A program made the translations under genes and the position numbers. The notes beneath the pieces were generated by a model. That model was not told where the DNA came from and searched no databases. It was given only the letters and a program-made list of their open reading frames with translations. Of a DNA stretch of 19,647 bases, positions 14,612 through 19,647 are shown piece after piece. The stretch lies in assembly GCA_934438135.1 (NCBI GenBank), contig CAKSBP010000052.1, positions 1-19,647 on the forward strand, written 5' to 3'. The first letter of the stretch is position 1, and every line of letters begins with the position of its first letter. Origin of the DNA: an uncultured Clostridium sp. Lineage in GTDB: Bacteria > Bacillota > Clostridia > Lachnospirales > Lachnospiraceae.

Positions 14612-15127
14612 CTAACCACTCTCCCTTCCATAAAGCTTTCTGAGCATGGCCTTCGCCCGGTATATCTGCGTCTGAACCGTTTTTTTATTCCGATTCCTGC
14701 AAAGTGCAATTTCGTCCGCGGTACGCTCCTCGTAAAAATACAACTCTGCAATTTCATCATAGGGCTTCTTAAGCTGCCTGCAATAGGTAAGCAGCTGCTC
14801 CCTACCCTGCTGTTCCATCATAACTGCCTCCGGAGTGAGTGAATCAGATTGCTTTTCTTCCAATGAAATATCCTCCGTTGGTACCACTCTTCTTGCAGCC
14901 TCTTTCATGTAATCAATGGACTTATTAGAAGCAATCCTGCATATCCACGCCTTCTCATTGCCTCCTGTAAAACTGCTTTGATTCCGATAGGCAGATAAAA
15001 ATGTTTCCTGTGTCAAATCTTCCGCAACATGATAATCACCTGTCATCTTGTAGCAAATCGAAAATATCAGATTTTGATACTGATCTATCAGCTGCGATAA
15101 GTACTCTTCCGAACTAATTTTATCCAC
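14612..15127 (-). CDS. ECF-type RNA polymerase sigma factor
   Basis: A 171-residue sigma-70 family protein of extracytoplasmic-function type. Region 2 spans about 10-85, with IFSICYKMTGDYHVAEDLTQETFLSAYRN and WICRIASNKSIDYMK. Region 4 covers the last 60 residues, with the helix-turn-helix around YFYEERTADEIALCRNRNKKTVQTQIYRAKAML. It would direct polymerase to a small set of stress promoters, probably including its own. Translation starts at GTG with a GGGAAAGAG site. The following genes encode the likely anti-sigma factor and two membrane proteins with tightly coupled starts, the classic arrangement of an envelope-stress module. Confidence 0.93.
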   Translation of the reverse strand: MDKISSEEYLSQLIDQYQNLIFSICYKMTGDYHVAEDLTQETFLSAYRNQSSFTGGNEKAWICRIASNKSIDYMKEAARRVVPTEDISLEEKQSDSLTPEAVMMEQQGREQLLTYCRQLKKPYDEIAELYFYEERTADEIALCRNRNKKTVQTQIYRAKAMLRKLYGRESG

Positions 15128-15191
15128 CTCTTTCCCTTTGTTTTATGCTTTCATATACTATAACGAGACAGTTCCCTGATTATCTTCAAAA

Positions 15192-15219
15192 ATTTAAAAC
15201 TTTTTTGAAAAAGTTTAAA
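15192..15219. repeat. AT-rich near-palindrome upstream of the sigma operon
   Basis: TTTAAAACTTTTT and AAAAAGTTTAAA face each other across two bases, about 65 bases upstream of the sigma start. It may be an UP-like or regulator-binding element, or chance in AT-rich DNA. Confidence 0.3.
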
Positions 15220-15236
15220 TAAATTTCTCCACATAC

Positions 15237-15284
15237 AAAAAAACGTGACAACCACGGCTGTTTCATCGTGCTATCACGTCTTTT
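15237..15284 (-). terminator. Terminator of the MarR-ABC exporter operon
   Basis: ACGTGA and TCACGT enclose an inner CACG/CGTG stem; the minus strand continues with seven T. It lies about 80 bases beyond the last exporter gene. Confidence 0.75.
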
Positions 15285-15363
15285 GCTTTTCAAAAATTTT
15301 TATCAATTACAGTTCCATAAGTTTTTATTATCCTGCAATGCATACCTTTTCACATAAACTATT

Positions 15364-17256
15364 CTATCCCATCTGAACCTTTCCAGTATACAGCTGATAA
15401 TATCTTCCCTTTTTCTCGAGAAGTTCATCGTGGGTTCCTCGTTCAATGATTCTTCCCTGTTCCAGAGCCATGATACAGTCACTATTACGGACAGTGGATA
15501 AACGATGGGCAATTACAAATGTTGTACGTCCCTTCATTAACTTGTCCATACCATCCTGTACAATTTTCTCGGTTCTGGTATCGATGGAACTAGTCGCTTC
15601 ATCTAAAATCAGTGCCGGAGGATCTGCTACTGCTGCACGGGCAATGGCAAGCAACTGTCTCTGTCCCTGGCTTAAGTTCGCACCATCTCCGGTAATAACC
15701 GTTTCATAACCATCTGGAAGATGGTGAATAAAACTGTCAGCATTGGCAAGCTTCGCTGCTGCAATTACCTCTTCGTCCGTAGCATCCAGTTTACCATAAC
15801 GGATATTTTCCATAATCGTTCCGGTAAACAAATGGGTATCCTGAAGTACGATACCAAGAGAACGTCTTAAATCCGCTTTCTTGATTTTAGTAATATTAAT
15901 GCCGTCATAGTGAATCTTACCTTCTTGAATATCGTAGAAACGATTAATCAGATTGGTGATTGTTGTTTTTCCAGCTCCTGTCGAGCCAACAAATGCGATT
16001 TTCTGACCTGGCTTCGCATAAATATTAACATCATGAAGCACGATTTTTTCTGGATTGTAACCAAAGTCTACATCAGTAAACGTTACATTTCCCTGCAATT
16101 CTACATAGTCTACACTTCCATCGGACTGATGTTCATGTTTCCATGCCCAGCATCCAGTATGTTTCTTTGTAGTTTCCACCAGTTTTCCATTCTGTTTTTC
16201 TGTATTAACCAAAGTAACATATCCTTCGTCTGTTTCTGGTTTTTCATCCAGAAGACGGAATACACGTTCTGCACCTGCCATAGCCATAACAATCGCATTT
16301 AGCTGCTGGCTCACCTGATTAATCGGCATGCTAAAACTCTTATTAAATGTCAGGAAACTGGCAAGAGAACCAAGAGTAAATCCACCAACTCCGTTTAATG
16401 CCAATGCGCTGCCGACAATGGCACAGACTACATAACTGACATTACCAAGCTGGGCAACGATAGGCATCAGAATATTTGCAAATTTATTCGCATTGTCTGC
16501 ACTTTCAAACAGCTGGTTATTAAACTCTTTGAACTCCTTCATGCTTTCTTCTTCATGATTGAATACTTTTACAACTTTCTGGCCATCCATCATTTCTTCA
16601 ATAAAACCATTTAATTTACCGATATCTTTCTGCTGTGCCATAAAGTATTTTCCACTTAAACCAGCAAGCTTCTTACTAGAAAATAGCATAACTCCAACCA
16701 TTGCAAGAGTTACAATGGTCAATGGAATATTTAAAATAAGCATACTGATAAATACACTGACAATGGTAATGCTACTGCTGATAATTTGCGGAATACTCTG
16801 ACTAATCATCTGCCTTAATGTATCAATATCGTTTGTATATACAGACATGATATCACCATGTGCATGCGTATCGAAATATTTAATCGGAAGACTTTCCATG
16901 TGATGGAATAAGTCAATTCGTAAATTCTTTAATGTTCCCTGTGTTACATTAACCATAATACGGCTGTATGCATACGTAGCAATTACACCTATTAAATAGA
17001 AGGAAGCCACTCGTGTGATAGCACCTAACAGCGGACCAAAGTCTGGATTGTTCATTTTCAGCATAGGCGTAATATAACTGTCAATCAGCGTTTTCATAAA
17101 CATGGTTCCCTGCACATTAGCAAGAACACTGATTATGATACAGATAACAACAATAATGCAGTGAAGCATATAATTTTTAAAAATATATGCCATAAGACGA
17201 TTTAATAACTTGCCCGGATTCTCAACTTTCGGACCTTTTCCCATTGGTCTTGGCAT
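15364..17256 (-). CDS. Heterodimeric ABC exporter, subunit with canonical ATP site
   Basis: A 630-residue half-transporter. The membrane domain (about 20-330) has six predicted helices; the nucleotide-binding domain covers about 390-625, with Walker A GSTGAGKTT, signature LSQGQRQLLAIARA and Walker B LILDEATSSIDTRTE with the catalytic Glu present. An insertion of roughly 40 residues with HTGCWAWKHEH lies between the two domains. It pairs with the product of the upstream gene, which it overlaps by one base (TAATG), to form an exporter of drugs, lipids or peptides. The substrate is unknown; the MarR control suggests drug or toxic metabolite efflux. Confidence 0.93.
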   Translation of the reverse strand: MPRPMGKGPKVENPGKLLNRLMAYIFKNYMLHCIIVVICIIISVLANVQGTMFMKTLIDSYITPMLKMNNPDFGPLLGAITRVASFYLIGVIATYAYSRIMVNVTQGTLKNLRIDLFHHMESLPIKYFDTHAHGDIMSVYTNDIDTLRQMISQSIPQIISSSITIVSVFISMLILNIPLTIVTLAMVGVMLFSSKKLAGLSGKYFMAQQKDIGKLNGFIEEMMDGQKVVKVFNHEEESMKEFKEFNNQLFESADNANKFANILMPIVAQLGNVSYVVCAIVGSALALNGVGGFTLGSLASFLTFNKSFSMPINQVSQQLNAIVMAMAGAERVFRLLDEKPETDEGYVTLVNTEKQNGKLVETTKKHTGCWAWKHEHQSDGSVDYVELQGNVTFTDVDFGYNPEKIVLHDVNIYAKPGQKIAFVGSTGAGKTTITNLINRFYDIQEGKIHYDGINITKIKKADLRRSLGIVLQDTHLFTGTIMENIRYGKLDATDEEVIAAAKLANADSFIHHLPDGYETVITGDGANLSQGQRQLLAIARAAVADPPALILDEATSSIDTRTEKIVQDGMDKLMKGRTTFVIAHRLSTVRNSDCIMALEQGRIIERGTHDELLEKKGRYYQLYTGKVQMG

Positions 17257-19007
17257 TATTTCTCACCTCCATTATTATCAAAGTCTGCATTTGCACCCTG
17301 CTGGGACTCAAATACATCACGGTAAATTGCATTGGATTTTAATAATTCTTCATGTGTTCCAAAACCATTTACTTTTCCATCATCCATAACAATAATGCGG
17401 TCTGCATCCTGAATACTGGAAATTCTCTGAGCAATAATCAATTTTGTTGTTCCAGGAATCTCTTCACGAAATGCCTTTCTAATCTTTGCATCAGTTGCAG
17501 TATCTACTGCACTGGTACTGTCATCAAGAATTAAAACTTTTGGTTTCTTTAATAAGGCTCTAGCGATACAAAGTCTCTGCTTCTGTCCACCGGATACGTT
17601 ATTTCCACCTTGTTCGATATGTGTCTGATACTTGTCTGGAAATCTCTGAATAAATTCATCGGCACAGGCAAGACGGCAGGCACGTTCGCACTCTTCCTCT
17701 GTTGCATTTTTATCGCCCCATCTTAAGTTTTCCAAAATCGTTCCGGAAAATAGCACGTTCTTCTGAAGAACCACAGATACTTCATCACGTAATGCCTGTA
17801 AATCATAGTTACGCACATCCTGTCCACCGACCAAAACAGACCCTTCTGTTACATCATATAAACGGCTGATTAAATTAACCAGACTGGATTTTGCACTACC
17901 GGTTCCACCGATAATACCAATTGTTTCACCAGAGAGAATATCAATATTGATATTCTCTAATACTGGCTCACTACTATCTTTTTTATAGCTGAAATTTACA
18001 TGGTCAAATACAATGCTTCCATCTTTCACTTCTGTTAGTCCTTTTTCTGGGCTTGTCAAATCAGCTTTCTCGTTAATAACCTCAGAAACACGATTTGCAC
18101 TGCTGATACTCATAGTAATCATAACAAATACCATGGAAAGCATCATAAGACTCATCAAAATATTCATACAGTAAGTCAGAAGACTCATCAACTGCCCCGT
18201 TGTCAGACTGCCAGCTGTAATCATATTGGCACCAAGCCAGCTGATTAATAAAATGCAGCTATATACTGTAAACTGCATCAACGGTGCATTCATAGCAACA
18301 ATTCTTTCAGCTCTTACAAACATTTTATAGATGTTATCACTTGCTTTTCTAAATTTTCCATCTTCAAAGTCTTCTCTTACATATGCCTTTACCACACGAA
18401 TAGCAGATACATTTTCCTGTACACTAGCATTTAAATCATCATATTTCTCAAATACCTGCTTAAAGTATCCTGTTGCAATACGGATTCCTACAAATAAAAG
18501 CACTCCTAATACAATGACTGCTACCAGGTAAACACTCGCCAGTTTTGCATTAATTAAAAATGCCATGGTCATAGCACAAATGAGACTGGCTGGTGCACGC
18601 ATACACATACGTAAAATCATCTGGTATGCATTCTGTAAGTTGGTAACATCTGTTGTCAGACGAGTAACTAAACCAGCCGTACTATACTTATCAATATTAG
18701 AAAATGAGAATGTCTGAATATTCTCATACATTGCTTCCCTCAAATTTTTCGCAAAACCTGCAGATGCTCTGGCACCATACTTTCCACCAAGCACACCGGT
18801 AATCAGACCGCCAATTGCCATTACAATCATAACGCCGCCTATTACATAAATATGACGAAGATTTCCTTTGGAAACACCGTCATCAATAATGGAAGCCATT
18901 AATAATGGAATTAATGTTTCAAAAATAACTTCCAGAATCATAAATACCGGAGTAAGAATCGAGTCTTTTTTAAACTCTTTAATCTGCGCTCCTAATGTCT
19001 TCAGCAT
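17256..19007 (-). CDS. Heterodimeric ABC exporter, subunit with degenerate ATP site
   Basis: A 583-residue half-transporter with a six-helix membrane domain (about 15-320) and a nucleotide-binding domain. Walker A reads GGTGSAKSS, with Ala in place of the usual Gly; the signature is VSGGQKQRLCIARAL. After Walker B the catalytic Glu is replaced by Asp (LILDDSTSAVD). This is the known pattern of heterodimeric exporters such as TM287/288 and BmrCD, where one ATP site is non-catalytic; the partner gene has the intact Glu. An AGGAGG site precedes the start, 23 bases after marR. Confidence 0.93.
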   Translation of the reverse strand: MLKTLGAQIKEFKKDSILTPVFMILEVIFETLIPLLMASIIDDGVSKGNLRHIYVIGGVMIVMAIGGLITGVLGGKYGARASAGFAKNLREAMYENIQTFSFSNIDKYSTAGLVTRLTTDVTNLQNAYQMILRMCMRAPASLICAMTMAFLINAKLASVYLVAVIVLGVLLFVGIRIATGYFKQVFEKYDDLNASVQENVSAIRVVKAYVREDFEDGKFRKASDNIYKMFVRAERIVAMNAPLMQFTVYSCILLISWLGANMITAGSLTTGQLMSLLTYCMNILMSLMMLSMVFVMITMSISSANRVSEVINEKADLTSPEKGLTEVKDGSIVFDHVNFSYKKDSSEPVLENINIDILSGETIGIIGGTGSAKSSLVNLISRLYDVTEGSVLVGGQDVRNYDLQALRDEVSVVLQKNVLFSGTILENLRWGDKNATEEECERACRLACADEFIQRFPDKYQTHIEQGGNNVSGGQKQRLCIARALLKKPKVLILDDSTSAVDTATDAKIRKAFREEIPGTTKLIIAQRISSIQDADRIIVMDDGKVNGFGTHEELLKSNAIYRDVFESQQGANADFDNNGGEK

Positions 19008-19030
19008 TTTAATTCCTCCTATCCTTTCGT

Positions 19031-19465
19031 CTACGTTATATTATCTAACATTTTAAATAATATCTTTCGGAAATTTTCAATTTCTTCTTCGGAAATTCCC
19101 TGAAACAGTTCCTGTTCCAGTCTATAAGCGGTTTCATCCACCTGCCTTGTATGATCCAAAGCCTTCTCGGTCAGGCTGATCCGTTTATATTTCTTTCCTT
19201 TTTCGCTTGCTGATAAAATAATAAATCCTTTCTGTTCCAGTCTCTGCAGAAGTCCTGTCACAGTTGGCTTTTTCAACTCAAACTCCCGTTCAATATCCAT
19301 AGGATTTACTTCCTCATTTCGACGCACACAAAGATAACCTAGAACATTTCCCTGTGAAAAAGTTAGGTCTTCTTCCTGCAGTTCCTGATTCATCCGTCGA
19401 CTGAATGAGTTGCTTAATATTTTTATCAGAAAACTCGTGTTAAGATTCTCCTTATTTCGCTCCAT
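19031..19465 (-). CDS. MarR-family transcriptional regulator
   Basis: A 144-residue winged-helix repressor. Dimerisation helices lie at both ends; the DNA-binding wing spans about 30-100, with LTFSQGNVLGYL, FELKKPTVTGLLQRLEQKGFI and the wing SEKGKKYKRISLTEKA, all typical of the family. It is the first gene of the exporter operon and lies behind a palindrome that overlaps its own promoter, so it most likely represses the operon until a ligand, perhaps a transported compound, releases it. An AGGAG site lies seven bases before ATG. Confidence 0.93.
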   Translation of the reverse strand: MERNKENLNTSFLIKILSNSFSRRMNQELQEEDLTFSQGNVLGYLCVRRNEEVNPMDIEREFELKKPTVTGLLQRLEQKGFIILSASEKGKKYKRISLTEKALDHTRQVDETAYRLEQELFQGISEEEIENFRKILFKMLDNIT

Positions 19466-19481
19466 ATAACCGCTCCTGACT

Positions 19482-19505
19482 GTTAGTGTGCTAACTATTA
19501 TATCA
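19482..19505 (-). promoter_or_regulatory. Extended -10 promoter with overlapping MarR operator
   Basis: On the minus strand the perfect extended -10 TGATATAAT (19497-19505) is followed after one base by the palindrome GTTAG-CACA-CTAAC (19482-19495), which covers the expected start of transcription. That placement suits autorepression by the MarR protein. The -35 box is poor, as is normal with an extended -10. Confidence 0.7.
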
Positions 19506-19572
19506 CAATTTATTAAAATAGGAAGTACTTTTTTATAGTTTATTAGTTTTTAATATTTTCCAGTTATCACAA

Positions 19573-19647
19573 TCGAGTAGGAGGGAAAATTATATAAATT
19601 TTCCCGACCTCTCACACCACCGTGCGTACCGTTCGGTACACGGCGGT
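19573..19647 (-). mobile_element. 3' end of a group II intron (domains V and VI)
   Basis: Reading the minus strand from the right edge, ACCGCCGTG pairs with CACGGTGGT around a two-base bulge, an upper TACC/GGTA stem and a GAAC tetraloop, which has domain V form with a CGC triad. GTGTGAGAGGTCGGG then leads to a domain VI hairpin (GGGAAAATT/AATTTTCCC) and CCTACTCGAT with the usual branch-point A and an AU end. The intron ends near 19573; its body and any reverse transcriptase lie outside the window. Confidence 0.8.

Noticed and set aside
14611..14760. N-terminal extension of the anti-sigma-like protein
   Set aside because: It lies inside the sigma factor gene, is rich in Arg and Cys unlike the rest, and a good ribosome site supports the start at 14610.
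15303..15512. Short minus-strand ORF at the end of the exporter operon
   Set aside because: It overlaps the exporter gene in another frame, lacks a ribosome site and shows no recognisable sequence.
1..19647. CRISPR arrays, tRNA or rRNA genes, prophage genes
   Set aside because: No regularly spaced repeats, cloverleaf sequences, rRNA segments or phage-type proteins were seen on either strand.

Overview
The window looks like a chromosomal segment from an anaerobic, low-GC Firmicute of class Clostridia, most likely a gut Lachnospiraceae. That rests on AT-rich DNA, strong AGGAGG ribosome sites, oxygen-independent enzymes (pyruvate formate-lyase and its radical SAM activase, radical SAM ThiH, reverse rubrerythrin), and a gene set typical of that family. 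The species cannot be named from the sequence alone.

Layout. 98-1342 (-): sugar-type ABC binding lipoprotein, cut off from whatever followed it at the left edge. 1496-5113 (-): thiazole branch of thiamine biosynthesis in the order thiS-thiF-thiG-thiH-tenI/thiE-like, closed by an intrinsic terminator. 5114-5546: divergent regulatory region holding a strong sigma-A promoter and a compact attenuator-like hairpin in front of thiS, and a promoter plus palindrome in front of the pfl genes. 5547-8729 (+): pyruvate formate-lyase core, a separate 80-residue glycyl radical domain protein, and the activating enzyme. 8795-10285 (-): deoxyinosine-type DNA glycosylase, Cys-rich DUF1540 protein, reverse rubrerythrin. 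10445-12748 (-): polar amino acid ABC importer made of a fused binding protein/permease and an ATPase. 12982-13167 (-): small exported glycine-rich peptide. 13316-15127 (-): ECF sigma factor with a putative single-pass anti-sigma protein and two membrane proteins. 15364-19465 (-): MarR repressor and a heterodimeric ABC exporter. 19573-19647 (-): 3' end of a group II intron running off the right edge.

How they work together. The pfl cluster makes acetyl-CoA and formate from pyruvate under anoxia; its radical is destroyed by oxygen, and the nearby rubrerythrin removes peroxide and oxygen. The thi operon makes the thiazole half of thiamine by the anaerobic (tyrosine lyase) route. The last two operons look like self-contained stress or drug-response units, each carrying its own regulator.

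Most notable points: (1) pyruvate formate-lyase is split at the gene level, with the catalytic Cys-Cys barrel and the Gly-radical loop on different polypeptides separated by an mRNA hairpin; (2) the thiS leader is predicted to begin almost directly at a long terminator hairpin, leaving no room for a TPP aptamer, so the hairpin itself must be the regulatory element; (3) the last thi gene carries the TenI rather than the ThiE signature.
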